Source of the DNA: Acidimicrobiales bacterium
GTDB taxonomy: Bacteria > Actinomycetota > Acidimicrobiia > Acidimicrobiales > SZUA-35
DNA length: 64,000 nucleotides
Assembly (NCBI GenBank): GCA_028285495.1
Contig: JANQPB010000038.1
Coordinates: 126,198-190,197, forward strand
Reading direction: 5' to 3'
Shown here: piece by piece, positions 24,428 through 34,306 of the stretch
How the letters are laid out: each line of letters begins with the position of its first letter
Numbering within the stretch: the stretch's first letter is position 1
Notes under the pieces: generated by a model
The model's input: only the letters and a program-made list of their open reading frames with translations
What the model was told of the DNA's origin: nothing
Databases searched by the model: none
Program-made: the position numbers and the translations under genes

Positions 24428-25153
24428 CTAACGGCGCCATGGCTCGGTTGCGACCGGCCCCCGGTCGGGCCACGGGCCGCCAGTCGTCGGTCCCGGCGGC
24501 GATCCTGGCGGCGGCGGGCCGTCCGGTGCCGAACCGGGCGGCGGGAGGCGCTCGCCCGGCAGCCAACGCTGGCGGCTGGCCTCGGAGGCGCGGCGAGTCG
24601 GCAGCGTGGACAGGCCGAGGGCGACGGCCAGCAACGCGCCGGTGGCGATCGGCATCCACAGCCAGGTCCGGTTGCCGGAGCCGACCAGCACGTCGACGAT
24701 CCCCGCCCCGAACATGGCCAGGACGGCGGCGAGGACCAGGCTGACGGCGGACGACTCGAAGATCGTCGATTCGACCCTGGCGTAGCGGCGGCGGGTGTAG
24801 TTGAGCCGCACCAGCTCGTTGTGGGCCAGCACCGAGGCGCCGGCCGCGGCCAGGATCACCGGATGCGGTCCGCCGAGGGTGGTGGCCGAGGCGACCACGA
24901 CCAGGATCAGCAGGGCTGCCGTCGACAGCCACAGCGACACGTGGTTGCCGGTCTCGACCGCCGCACCGTGCAGGAACCAGGCGATGATCACCGCCGACAC
25001 CACGCCGATCGTGCCGAGGCTCATCCCGGCCAGCGCGGCCCAGATGGTGACGATGAGGGCGGCCAGCATCGATTCGGGATCGACCAGCATCCGCACGTGA
25101 CGGACGACGCCGCCGACGAACCGCCGCCAGGCCCGCTCGAGCGCGCCGATCAT
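24428..25153 (-). CDS. Multi-pass membrane protein at the end of the DUF58/MoxR cluster
   Basis: This 241-residue protein has about six hydrophobic segments between residues 28 and 185, a central RLNYTRRRYARVESTIFESSAV loop, and a long Pro/Gly-rich cytoplasmic-type tail. No catalytic motif is visible. Position 58 bp after the DUF58 gene in the same direction makes it the last member of the MoxR cluster. Function unknown. Confidence 0.7.
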   Translation of the reverse strand: MIGALERAWRRFVGGVVRHVRMLVDPESMLAALIVTIWAALAGMSLGTIGVVSAVIIAWFLHGAAVETGNHVSLWLSTAALLILVVVASATTLGGPHPVILAAAGASVLAHNELVRLNYTRRRYARVESTIFESSAVSLVLAAVLAMFGAGIVDVLVGSGNRTWLWMPIATGALLAVALGLSTLPTRRASEASRQRWLPGERLPPPGSAPDGPPPPGSPPGPTTGGPWPDRGPVATEPWRR

Positions 25154-25211
25154 CGGCGACCGTTCGCGGCCGGTGGCGCCGACGCCGGGCCAGGGGCCGT
25201 CATCTCGACGG

Positions 25212-26458
25212 TCATGACGCCGTCTGCCGCTGGCGGCCGAGGTTGCCGACCACCCGGCGCATCACGTGCTCGAGCGGGTCGCCGGTCGACCACGGGATCA
25301 CGACAACCCCCCGGTCGCGCAGCCAGCGCTCGTTGAGCTCGTTACCGACCCGGAACACGCGGCGGGCCAGCAGCCCGATCTCGCCCTCGGGCTCGGGGAG
25401 CGACGGCTTGATGACCAGGATCTCGTGGTGGCGGCTGCGGAGGTCGACCAGGGCCGACAGGATCGTCTCGCTGAGGAGCGGCGAGATGGCCACGATCGTG
25501 GCCGAGGCCGGCAACCCGGACGGCGGGACCCGCACGGTGGCGCCCATGCGGCGGGCGATGACCTCGGTGGCCAGCAGCGTGTCGACCACGGTGTGGAGGT
25601 GGCGGCGGCCGAGCCGGGCCGGCAGCCACCGGACCCCGTGGCCGAGGTCGATCAGGCCGACCCGGTCCTGGGCCCGCAGGTGTCGCTCGCCGAGCGCCAT
25701 CGCCGCCGTGACCGTCCACCGCAGCGTCGTGTCGAGGTTGATGCCGAGGTCCTGGGCCGAGTCGACCAGCAGGACGACGTCGGACGACCGGTCGGGGTGG
25801 CGCTCGACGACCATCGGCGTGCCCCGCCTGGCCGTGAGCCGAGGATGGATCATCCGGACCGGGTCGCCGAAGCGGTAGGGCCTGACCTCGGCCAGCTCGC
25901 TGCCCGGCCCCTTGGCCCTGGCCCGGTGCTCGCCGGTGACCGGCCGCTCCCGATAGAGGGGGATGAGGCTCTTCAGCCGCTCGGACGGCGGGTGGACCCG
26001 GACGGGCAGCTCGAGCGGGATGCGGGTCACCCGCTCCGACACGCCGAGCCGGTCTCGGGTCGTGATCACGGCCCACTCGGGGCCGGTGGCTCCCCACCGG
26101 ATGGCCCGCAGGTCGACGGTCAGCGTCCGACGGCGGCCGGCCATCGACACGAAGCGGAGCGGGCCGAGCGCCAGCAGTGAGGCCGGGAGCTGGATCTCGA
26201 CCTCGGTCCAGGTCGGTCGGTCCGACGACACGTCGAGAGTGAACTGGAGGTCGTCGCCCTCGACGACCCGGGGTGACGACACGGTCGGCCGGTCGATGGT
26301 GACCTCCGGCCACCAGCCGTCGACCAGCGACAGGGCCAGCGCGGCCAGGAACGGAGAGGTCAGCGCCAGGGGCTCGACCGAGCGGCTGATCAGGGTCATG
26401 GCCGCCCCGCCCCATCCGACGAAGAGGCAGATCCAGAACCGGTGGGTCAGGTGCCGGC

Positions 26459-26462
<4 letters not shown>
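25212..26462 (-). CDS. DUF58 domain protein (MoxR-associated, vWA-like)
   Basis: This 416-residue protein has two membrane helices near the N-terminus (about 9-50), then a beta-rich region. The DUF58 core carries ELAEVRPYRFGDPVRMIHPRLTARRGTPMVVE. A von-Willebrand-A-like end follows (DVVLLVDSA). DUF58 proteins pair with MoxR ATPases and are thought to be chaperone substrates or adaptors in envelope-complex assembly. The GTG start at 26462 overlaps the moxR stop (GTGA). Confidence 0.85.
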
Positions 26463-27591
<1,129 letters not shown>

Positions 27592-27595
<4 letters not shown>

Positions 27596-28002
27596 CGAGG
27601 GGACGATCCTAACCGGCTTCGGCCGCCGGCCGGCACCGTGAGCGGCGCGAGCTCGAGCCGTCGCTCCAACTCCGCCACCACGGTCTCGATCTCGTGGTCG
27701 CGGGCGTCGAACGGCAGTCGGGCCCCCGGCTCGGTGATGCCGCCGGCATCGATGAGACGGTTGATCGTCTTGACCAGGTCGGCGCGGTGGCGGTCGCCCG
27801 GCAGCCCCCGGAGCTGGTCGTCGATGGCCTGCAGCTCCCACGGCGTCTGCAGCAGGCCGGGAGGTTCGGCCCGGAGCGGCTCACGGGGCCCGGCGCTGAG
27901 CGAGCCCCGGCTGAGCCGGCGGTCGAGGCGCAACAGCAACGCGAGCAGGATCAGCACGGCGATCGCCACCACCGGTGCGAAGGCGAACACCAGGCCGTCC
28001 AT
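27592..28002 (-). CDS. Small single-pass membrane protein in the MoxR operon
   Basis: This 136-residue protein has one N-terminal helix (MDGLVFAFAPVVAIAVLILLALLLRL) followed by a soluble region with a helical C-terminal half (ETVVAELERRLELAPL). Both ends overlap neighbours (TGATG upstream, ATGA downstream), so it is tightly coupled to the DUF4129 and MoxR genes. The family is not recognised. Confidence 0.72.
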
Positions 28003-29144
28003 CAGACCCCGACCGTCTGGGCGGCACCCCGCCACCGGTGCAGGTCCTGGAGGGCGGCGATCATGGCCTGGCGGTCGGCCTCGCTCGCGTGACCGGGGGC
28101 GAAGCGGACCCGGGCGAACAGGTCGCAGATCTGGCCGACCAGGGCGCCCGCGTCCGGTCGGTGCTCGGCCACCCGGGCCTGCCATTCGAAGGGCGTCTCG
28201 TCGGCCCGCCGTGGCGGGGTGCCGCCGAGCCCGCGCTCGGCCACCGAGAAGCCGATCCGGATCGCCCGGGAGGGGTTCGGGTCGCGGGCCAGGGTGGCCA
28301 GGAACTGCTCGAACCGGCCGTCGCTGACGCCCGACCCGGCCAGGCCGCTCAGGTCGAGCCCGTCGTCGGGACGATTGCGGTGCAGGTAGAGGGCGAGGGC
28401 GACGCTGCCGCCGATCAGGAGCAGCAGAGCGGCCACCAGCCAGGGCCAGGGCAGGTCCCGGGTCCGGTCGATGAGGCGCTCGAGGGCCCCGCCGTCCTCG
28501 GCGATGTCGATCGGTCCGACCGTGGTGCCGTCGGAGAGCGTGACCGAGCCGTCCGGGTTCGGGACCAGCTCGGTGGCCTCGCCGTCCGGGGAGATCTCGG
28601 TCGCCGTCACCCCGTCGTTCTCGCCGTCTGCCCGGAACTCGACCCGGGAGCCGTCCGGTCGGAGCAGGTCGAACCCGCCGTCGGCCGGTGCGACCACCGT
28701 GTCGTCCGGGCCGATCTCGTCGAGCGGGACGATCTCGAGCTGGCCGTCCTGGCCGAGGCGAATGCCGACCAGGTCGTCCGGGTCGACGTCGATCGGGGTC
28801 CCCTCGTCGCCGACCGGGGTCAGCCGGATCGGTCGGCCGTCCTCGCCGAGCTGGACGACGATCTCGCCGGTGTCGGTGACGATCGTGATCTCCGCCCCCT
28901 CGGCGTCACCCGGGACGTCGCCGACCTCGCCCGGCTCGACCTCGGGGGCCTCGCTCGGTGCCGGCGACGCCCGGCTGTCGCCGTCCGGGTCGGGACGGAA
29001 CTCGGGCTGGGCGTCGGACTGGCCTCGATCGGTGCGCCGCTCGAACTCGTTTGCCGACTCGGTCGAGGCGCCGAGCCCGACGAGCACGAGCACCGCGAGG
29101 AAGGCGGGGACGGCGAGCCAGCCGAGCCGGACGGACGAGGGCAT
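28002..29144 (-). CDS. DUF4129-type membrane protein
   Basis: This 380-residue protein has a signal-anchor helix (about 8-27), and a roughly 200-residue external region very rich in Asp, Glu, Gly and Pro with repeated short DG-x-x-(I/V) strands. A second helix (WPWLVAALLLLIGGSVALALYL) precedes a cytoplasmic DUF4129-like domain (ARDPNPSRAIRIGFSVAERGL, TPFEWQARVAE). DUF4129 proteins occur with MoxR/DUF58 systems. The chosen start ATG 29144 lies 6 nt after a CAGAAT -10-like box. Confidence 0.75.
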   Translation of the reverse strand: MPSSVRLGWLAVPAFLAVLVLVGLGASTESANEFERRTDRGQSDAQPEFRPDPDGDSRASPAPSEAPEVEPGEVGDVPGDAEGAEITIVTDTGEIVVQLGEDGRPIRLTPVGDEGTPIDVDPDDLVGIRLGQDGQLEIVPLDEIGPDDTVVAPADGGFDLLRPDGSRVEFRADGENDGVTATEISPDGEATELVPNPDGSVTLSDGTTVGPIDIAEDGGALERLIDRTRDLPWPWLVAALLLLIGGSVALALYLHRNRPDDGLDLSGLAGSGVSDGRFEQFLATLARDPNPSRAIRIGFSVAERGLGGTPPRRADETPFEWQARVAEHRPDAGALVGQICDLFARVRFAPGHASEADRQAMIAALQDLHRWRGAAQTVGV

Positions 29145-29209
29145 CCCCCGATTCTGGCCCAGTCCGGACCGGTTGCCCACCGCGGCCCCGCCGGCGGTGT
29201 GGCGGTCGG

Positions 29210-29986
29210 CTACGGGGCGAGGGTGCCGCCGCCGTCGTCGTCGTCGAGGGTGCCGATGTGGGCCTCGGGGTCGGCGATGGCCTCGCGGGCGGTGATGATC
29301 GGCGGGGCCTCGTCCTCGTCGGTCTCGGTGACCGAGCCGACGGCGGCGGTCGAGAGGTCGATGAGGGTGGCGTAGAACCGGGCGGGCTTCTCCAGGTACT
29401 GGAGGTCGCTCAGGGCCTGGTCCTGGCCGGCGGTCTCGAGTCGGAGGGAGGCGTAACCGAGCAGCTCACCGGGCACGGTCGTGGTGTAGTTGAGGTCGGT
29501 CAGGCGGGTGAGGGGCATCGTCGAGATGTCGGAGCCGAGGAAGCCCTGGGCCAGGATGACCCGCCGGTTCGTGATGTAGAGCCGCTCGAACAGCAACCAG
29601 ATCATGGCCCGGTAGGCGAAGCGGATCGTGGCCAGGAAGATGGCCAGCAGGGCGAGCGTGGTGGCGTTGAACAGCAGGAACCCGAGGAGCAGGCCGCCGG
29701 CGACGGCGTAGACGACGGCTCGCCTGATCTCCCGCTTGAAGAACAGCTGGTAGACCATGAAGCCGCCCGAGAGCAGCACGACGAGGGCCCCGAAGCTGTT
29801 GCCCGTGCCGTTGCCGGCCAGCACGGTGATGACGACCAGCACGGCCAACGTCTCCAGGAACGGTTGGATCAGGATGGCCCAGTGGCGTCGCTCGTCGTAT
29901 TTGACCCGCTCGCCCCGGATGAGGATGTCGCTCGCGTCGAGCGGCTTGAGGAGCGACGAGGTCGATGGGGTGCCGGATTCTCGCAT
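29210..29986 (-). CDS. Membrane protein with bacterial PH (bPH2/YdbT-like) domain
   Basis: This 258-residue protein has four hydrophobic helices between 38 and 130 and then a PH-like segment (RLYITNRRVILAQGFLGSDISTMPLTRLTDLNYT ... LRLETAG), the usual bPH2 pattern. The C-terminus is acidic. It heads the co-directional MoxR/DUF58 gene group and may share its envelope role. A ligand is not evident. Confidence 0.78.
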   Translation of the reverse strand: MRESGTPSTSSLLKPLDASDILIRGERVKYDERRHWAILIQPFLETLAVLVVITVLAGNGTGNSFGALVVLLSGGFMVYQLFFKREIRRAVVYAVAGGLLLGFLLFNATTLALLAIFLATIRFAYRAMIWLLFERLYITNRRVILAQGFLGSDISTMPLTRLTDLNYTTTVPGELLGYASLRLETAGQDQALSDLQYLEKPARFYATLIDLSTAAVGSVTETDEDEAPPIITAREAIADPEAHIGTLDDDDGGGTLAP

Positions 29987-30036
29987 TGGCCGGATCCGTT
30001 CGGTGGTGGCGTTCGGAAAGGCGGGCGATCCCGGTC

Positions 30037-30324
30037 TCAGCCGTTGTGGGTGTGCTCGCCGTAGCCGTCGTGATCGTGGCTGAAGCTGGGATCGGCGGTT
30101 GAACCAGTGTCGCCGCTCAGCGTGTTGCTGTCGAACCCGTTCCTCGACGAGCTCTCCCCGCTGCTGGCGCCCTCGAACAGGCCGGTGAGGAACTCACCGA
30201 TGGCGTTCAGGAGGTCGACCGCGAACTCGGCGAAACCGCTGGCGAACGTCCCGGCCTGCGTCGGCTGCGTGTAGATCAGGAAGAGGACGAAGAACAGAGC
30301 GAGCCAGAAGAGCCACTTTGGCAT
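30037..30324 (-). CDS. Small exported or membrane protein
   Basis: This 95-residue protein has a hydrophobic N-terminal helix (WLFWLALFFVLFLIYT), an amphipathic segment (FAEFAVDLLNAIGEFLTGLF) and a Ser/Gly/His/Asp-rich end (SFSHDHDGYGEHTHNG) that could bind metal. ATG 30324 has a GGGAGG ribosome site. A TAGGAT -10-like box for this strand lies at 30404-30409. No family recognised. Confidence 0.65.
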   Translation of the reverse strand: MPKWLFWLALFFVLFLIYTQPTQAGTFASGFAEFAVDLLNAIGEFLTGLFEGASSGESSSRNGFDSNTLSGDTGSTADPSFSHDHDGYGEHTHNG

Positions 30325-30531
30325 GGTTGCCTCCCGTGCCATCGACCTGGTGGGGTCGACGCGACGTGAACGGTTGTGTCAGACGGCTCCACCCGTTTCC
30401 CGCATCCTAGTGGCCGCAGGTCCGGTTCGTCGACCGCGAGGTCGTCCCGGGCCGAGCGCTTGGCGGGATCTTGGCGAAAGCTGTCGTTTCTGCCACTGGT
30501 CCCGTCGGCAGGAACGGGCCAGAGTCGAACC

Positions 30532-30972
30532 ATGGCAGGTTCCGATCTCGCAACGAACACGATCGCCGACGACGTCACCCCCGTATCGGCGGTGCCGGCG
30601 GCCGACCCCGCAGACGCCGTCGCCCACTTCCGGGCACTGGCCGGGGTCGAGACCGACTGCTGGGACGTGCATGCCTCGCTGGACCCGTCGACCGGCCGTC
30701 CGCGCGGCTTCGTGCTGCTCGACGTCCGCGGCGCCGAGGCCTACGCGAAGGGCCACGTGCCGGGGGCGATGAGCCTTCCCCACGCCGAGATCACCGACGA
30801 CGCGCTGACTGCCCATCCCCCCGACACCCTCTTCGTCGTGTATTGCAACGGTCCCCACTGCAACGGTGCCGACAAGGGTGCGCTGCGGCTGGCCCTGCTC
30901 GGGCGACCGGTGAAGAAGATGATCGGCGGCGTCGAGGGCTGGAAGGACGAGGGCTTCGATCTGGTGACCTGA
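30532..30972 (+). CDS. Rhodanese-like sulfurtransferase domain protein
   Basis: This single-domain rhodanese has 146 residues, with GFVLLDVRGAEAYAKGHVPGAMSLPHAEI at the N-terminal half. The active-site loop FVVYCNGPHCNGADKGA contains the expected Cys, and the terminal KKMIGGVEGWKDEGF is typical. It probably moves sulfur to an unknown acceptor. A second cysteine in the active-site loop is common in this subgroup. Start ATG 30532. Confidence 0.85.
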   Translation: MAGSDLATNTIADDVTPVSAVPAADPADAVAHFRALAGVETDCWDVHASLDPSTGRPRGFVLLDVRGAEAYAKGHVPGAMSLPHAEITDDALTAHPPDTLFVVYCNGPHCNGADKGALRLALLGRPVKKMIGGVEGWKDEGFDLVT

Positions 30973-31047
30973 GCGCCGCCGGCCGGAGTGCGGCGGCCGA
31001 GTGCGGTGGCCGATGGTCCGGACCGGACCCACCCGGGCCGCCGGGGG

Positions 31048-31053
31048 TACGCT
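31048..31053 (+). promoter_or_regulatory. -10 box of the DAO-family oxidase gene
   Basis: TACGCT lies 6 nt before ATG 31060, matching the leaderless pattern of the window. Confidence 0.45.
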
Positions 31054-31059
31054 TCGTCG

Positions 31060-32328
31060 ATGACGGCAGCACGGACCGACAACCCGGCCGACCGGACGGG
31101 CGTCGTCGACGTCGTGGTCGTCGGACGTGGCCTCATCGGCTCGGCCGCGGTCCGGCACCTGGCCGAGAGCGGCCGGCGGGTGGTGGCCGTCGGACCGGAC
31201 GAGCCGACCGACTGGGCCAGCTGGACCGGTCCGTTCTCGAGTCACGGCGATCAGGGCCGGATCACCCGCATCGCCGACGCCGACCCGATCAAGGCCGACG
31301 CAGCCAGGCGCTCGATCGAGCGCTATGCCGAGCTCGAGCGGCGCTCCGGCATCAGCTTCCACCACCCGTGCGGCCTGGTCGTCGTGCCGCTCGACTTCGA
31401 CCGGTGGCTGGCCACCAGCCTGGCGGCCGGTGCCGAGGCGGCCGAGGTCGACCCGGCCGAGCTGGCGGCCACGACCGGCATCACCGTGCCGGCCGGCGCC
31501 CGGGTCGGCCGCGACGGTCCACCGGCCGGCATGATCAACCCCCGGGATCTCGTTCGGGCCCAGAACGTCGTCGCCCGCCTGGCCGGGGCGTCGATCGTGG
31601 CCGAAGCGGCCACCACGCTGACCAGCCACGGGACCGGACGGGACGGCGTCGTCGAGGTCGGCGGGCCGTGGGGGTCGGTCCGGGCTCGCCGGGCGGTGGT
31701 GGCCACGGGCTCGTTCGGGCACCACCTGCTCGGCCGCCGCCTCGACGTCGTCCGCCGGCCCCGCACCGTGCTGCTGGCCGAGCTCGACGAGCCGGCCGGA
31801 CCCGGGACCCTCCCGAGCCTGATCGTGGCGCCCGGCCCCGACGACCGGCTCGAGTCGATCTACTGGGTGCCGCCCGTGCCCTATCCCGACGGTCGCACGC
31901 TGCTCAAGATCGGCGGGTCGCTCACCTCCAACCCGGTCGTCGGGGCCGACGCCGCCGGGCTCGACCCGCACGACCCCGCCACCGATCGCGAGCTGGTCGA
32001 GTGGTTCCACGGCTCGGGTGACCCGACCGAGATCGAGGCGCTCCACCAGTCGTTGGCGGCGATGCTGCCCGGTGCGCCGCCGCGGTGGACGTCGACCGTG
32101 CCCTGCGTCTACACCGGCACCCCGAGCGGCTACCCGGCCATCGACTGGTTCGACGAGCGGGTGGCGGTGGCGATCGGCGGCAACGGCTGGTCGGCCAAGT
32201 CGTCGGACGAGCTGGGCCGCCTCGCCGCCGCACTGGTGACCGACGGCGATCTCGGGCAGGGCCCGGACCAGACGGTGTTCGCCGCCAGCTGGGCCACGGC
32301 CGACGTCAGTCGGCCGACAGGCGGCTGA
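31060..32328 (+). CDS. FAD-dependent DAO-family amine/sarcosine oxidase-like protein
   Basis: This 422-residue flavoprotein has a dinucleotide-binding start (VVVVGRGLIGSAAVRHLAESG), followed by GDQGRITRIAD as in monomeric sarcosine oxidase-like enzymes. The C-terminal flavin site is ERVAVAIGGNGWSAKSSDELG. It probably oxidises an N-methyl or amino compound. The usual covalent-FAD Cys cannot be placed with confidence. Its last 23 bp overlap the end of the convergent TetR gene. Confidence 0.8.
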   Translation: MTAARTDNPADRTGVVDVVVVGRGLIGSAAVRHLAESGRRVVAVGPDEPTDWASWTGPFSSHGDQGRITRIADADPIKADAARRSIERYAELERRSGISFHHPCGLVVVPLDFDRWLATSLAAGAEAAEVDPAELAATTGITVPAGARVGRDGPPAGMINPRDLVRAQNVVARLAGASIVAEAATTLTSHGTGRDGVVEVGGPWGSVRARRAVVATGSFGHHLLGRRLDVVRRPRTVLLAELDEPAGPGTLPSLIVAPGPDDRLESIYWVPPVPYPDGRTLLKIGGSLTSNPVVGADAAGLDPHDPATDRELVEWFHGSGDPTEIEALHQSLAAMLPGAPPRWTSTVPCVYTGTPSGYPAIDWFDERVAVAIGGNGWSAKSSDELGRLAAALVTDGDLGQGPDQTVFAASWATADVSRPTGG

Positions 32329-32962
32329 TGCCCTCGAGGATCAGATCGAGCACCAGGTCGAAGCTGGGGGCCGAGTCGCCGTCGAGGTGCTGGTCGATGT
32401 GGGCGATCGTGTGCGGGAACTCGTCCGGATCGAGCGAGTCGCGATAGTCGGTCGCGTCGAGCTCCAGGTCGGCCATGACGTCGGCCAGACCGAGCTCCTG
32501 GATGGTGTAGCCGAGCACGTGGTTGGTGACGGCGTGGAACCCGTGGTGGGCCATCGCCGGGGTCAGGTCGCTCTCGCTCAGGAGGCGGAGCAGATCCTCC
32601 ATGATGCGTGACCGCTCGGGGCCGGGCAGGTGGCGCTGCCAGAGGTCGGGCGACCACGGGTGGGCGACCAGGGCGGCGCGAAGCGCCTTGGCGATCTGGC
32701 GAACGGCCGCCATCGGCTCGGCCCCTTCGGCCGGGCGCTCGACCTCGCCGGCGACCCCGTCGACCATCAGCGTCAGCAGCTCGCGCTTGTTGGCCACGTG
32801 GTTGTAGAGCGACATCACCTCGTAGCCGAGGTGGTGGGCCAGCTTGCGCATGGTGATGGCCCGGATGCCCTCGGCGTCGGCCAGGGCGACGGCGCCGGCG
32901 ACGATGGTGTCGCGGCTGAGCGGGATCCGTTCGACCTGTTCCCCCTCGGCCGTCGCCGTCAT
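32306..32962 (-). CDS. TetR-family transcriptional repressor
   Basis: This 218-residue regulator has an N-terminal helix-turn-helix (DTIVAGAVALADAEGIRAITMRKLAHHLGYEVMSLYNHVANKRELL) and a TetR_C-like ligand domain. It is divergent from an MDR dehydrogenase gene across a 136-bp region packed with GTAC palindromes, which are its likely operators. ATG 32962 is chosen; the longer open frame runs through the operators. It probably represses both itself and the dehydrogenase. The inducer is unknown. Confidence 0.9.
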   Translation of the reverse strand: MTATAEGEQVERIPLSRDTIVAGAVALADAEGIRAITMRKLAHHLGYEVMSLYNHVANKRELLTLMVDGVAGEVERPAEGAEPMAAVRQIAKALRAALVAHPWSPDLWQRHLPGPERSRIMEDLLRLLSESDLTPAMAHHGFHAVTNHVLGYTIQELGLADVMADLELDATDYRDSLDPDEFPHTIAHIDQHLDGDSAPSFDLVLDLILEGISRLSAD

Positions 32963-33003
32963 GTGCGCTCCTTGGATCCGACCCGGTTTCGCGGGTCCCG
33001 GGG

Positions 33004-33061
33004 TTGACAGCGTACATCGTACGTCGTAGAACGTACAATGTACGTAGACAACGTACGTTGT
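33004..33061 (+). promoter_or_regulatory. Promoter with three overlapping TetR-type palindromes
   Basis: TTGACA (33004-33009), 17 nt, TAGAAC (33027-33032) form a good promoter for the gene at 33099. Three perfect palindromes overlap or follow it: CGTAC-ATC-GTACG (33011-33023), ACGTACA-A-TGTACGT (33031-33045) and ACAACGTACGTTGT (33048-33061). A bound repressor would block this promoter. Confidence 0.72.
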
Positions 33062-33098
33062 ACGTAGCACGGCAGCCGCCGTCCGGAGGAGCCATCCC

Positions 33099-34199
33099 AT
33101 GACCGATCGACCAACCGCCTCCACCGACACGCCGACCCCGGCGTCACCCACCACGCCGACGGTGATGTCGGCCATCGTCGGCGATCGCTACGGCGGCCCG
33201 GAGGTGCTCGAGCGCCGCGACGTCCCGGTGCCGAACCCATCGGCCACCGGCGTGCTGGTCGAGGTCGCCGCCACGTCGCTCAACGCCCTCGACTGGCACC
33301 TCATGACCGGCACCCCCTACCTCGTCCGTCTGATGAACGGCCTGCGTCGACCGAAGCGCACGATCCACGGCGCCGACGTCGCCGGCACGGTCGTCGCCGT
33401 CGGTCGCGAGGTCACCCGCCACCGGGTCGGCGACCGGGTCTTCGGCGAGACCGGGGGCGGTGGGTGCTCGCCCTACCTCGCCACCTCGGAGGACGTCCTC
33501 GCCCGGATCCCCGACGGGGTCTCGTTCGACGACGCCGCGGCCACCGGCGTGGCCGGCCTCACCGCCATCCAGGGACTGGTCACCCACGGCGACGTCCAGC
33601 CGGGCGAGCACGTGCTCATCAACGGCGCCGCCGGCGGCGTCGGCACGTTCGCCGTCCAGATCGCCAAGGCGCTCGGCGCCACGGTGACCGCCGTGTGCAG
33701 CACCGGCAACGTGGCCATGGTGTCCGACCTCGGGGCCGACGAGGTCGTCGACTACCGCACCGCCGACTTCACCGACGGCGGTCGCCGCTTCGACGTGATG
33801 TTCGACGGCGTCGGGAGCCGCACACCGGCCGAGAACGTCTCGGTGCTCGCCCCCGGTTCCCGCTACGTCGCCGTCAGCGGCCCCAAGTCGAACCCGTGGC
33901 TCGATCCGATGCGCTATGTCGCCAGGATGGCCTGGGCGGCCAAGCGCAACGGCATCCGGTTCCACCAGTTCACCGCCTCGCCGAACCACGACGACCTGGT
34001 CCGCCTCGGCGAGCTCCTGGCCGACGGCTCCGTTGTCCCGGCCATCGATCGGGTCATCACCCTCGACGGCGTGCCCGAGGCGATGGCCCAGATCGGGGGC
34101 GGCCACACGCCGGCCAAGATCGTCGTCCACCCCCGCTGGGTCGGCCCCGCATCGGCCGACGACCCGGGGACCGCAGCCGGGGAGGCCGGGTCCCGATGA
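33099..34199 (+). CDS. MDR-family NAD(P)-dependent quinone oxidoreductase/dehydrogenase
   Basis: This 366-residue zinc-independent medium-chain dehydrogenase has the GroES-like N-terminal domain (DRYGGPEVLERRDVPVP, LNALDWHLMTGTP, HGADVAGTVVAVGREVTRHRVGDRVFGE). The Rossmann motif is INGAAGGVGTFAVQIAKALGATVTAVCST. The N-terminal 22 residues are Thr/Pro-rich and may be untranslated if a later start (ATG at MSAIVGDRY) is used. It is controlled by the divergent TetR protein. Substrates of the subfamily are quinones or enones. Confidence 0.88.
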   Translation: MTDRPTASTDTPTPASPTTPTVMSAIVGDRYGGPEVLERRDVPVPNPSATGVLVEVAATSLNALDWHLMTGTPYLVRLMNGLRRPKRTIHGADVAGTVVAVGREVTRHRVGDRVFGETGGGGCSPYLATSEDVLARIPDGVSFDDAAATGVAGLTAIQGLVTHGDVQPGEHVLINGAAGGVGTFAVQIAKALGATVTAVCSTGNVAMVSDLGADEVVDYRTADFTDGGRRFDVMFDGVGSRTPAENVSVLAPGSRYVAVSGPKSNPWLDPMRYVARMAWAAKRNGIRFHQFTASPNHDDLVRLGELLADGSVVPAIDRVITLDGVPEAMAQIGGGHTPAKIVVHPRWVGPASADDPGTAAGEAGSR

Positions 34200-34262
34200 G
34201 ACCGTGGGGCCCGACACCCCCGAGGAGGCGCCGGGCCCGGTCGGACGGTCGGCTGGCGGAGG

Positions 34263-34291
34263 CCGAGCCGGCGGGACCACCACCGGCTCGG
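34263..34291. terminator. Hairpin between convergent genes
   Basis: CCGAGCCGG (34263-34271) and CCGGCTCGG (34283-34291) form a perfect 9-bp stem with an 11-nt loop between the MDR gene and the convergent secreted-protein gene. There is no T run, so it is at best a bidirectional stem-only terminator. Confidence 0.4.
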
Positions 34292-34306
34292 CGATCGCCG
34301 GCTCGG

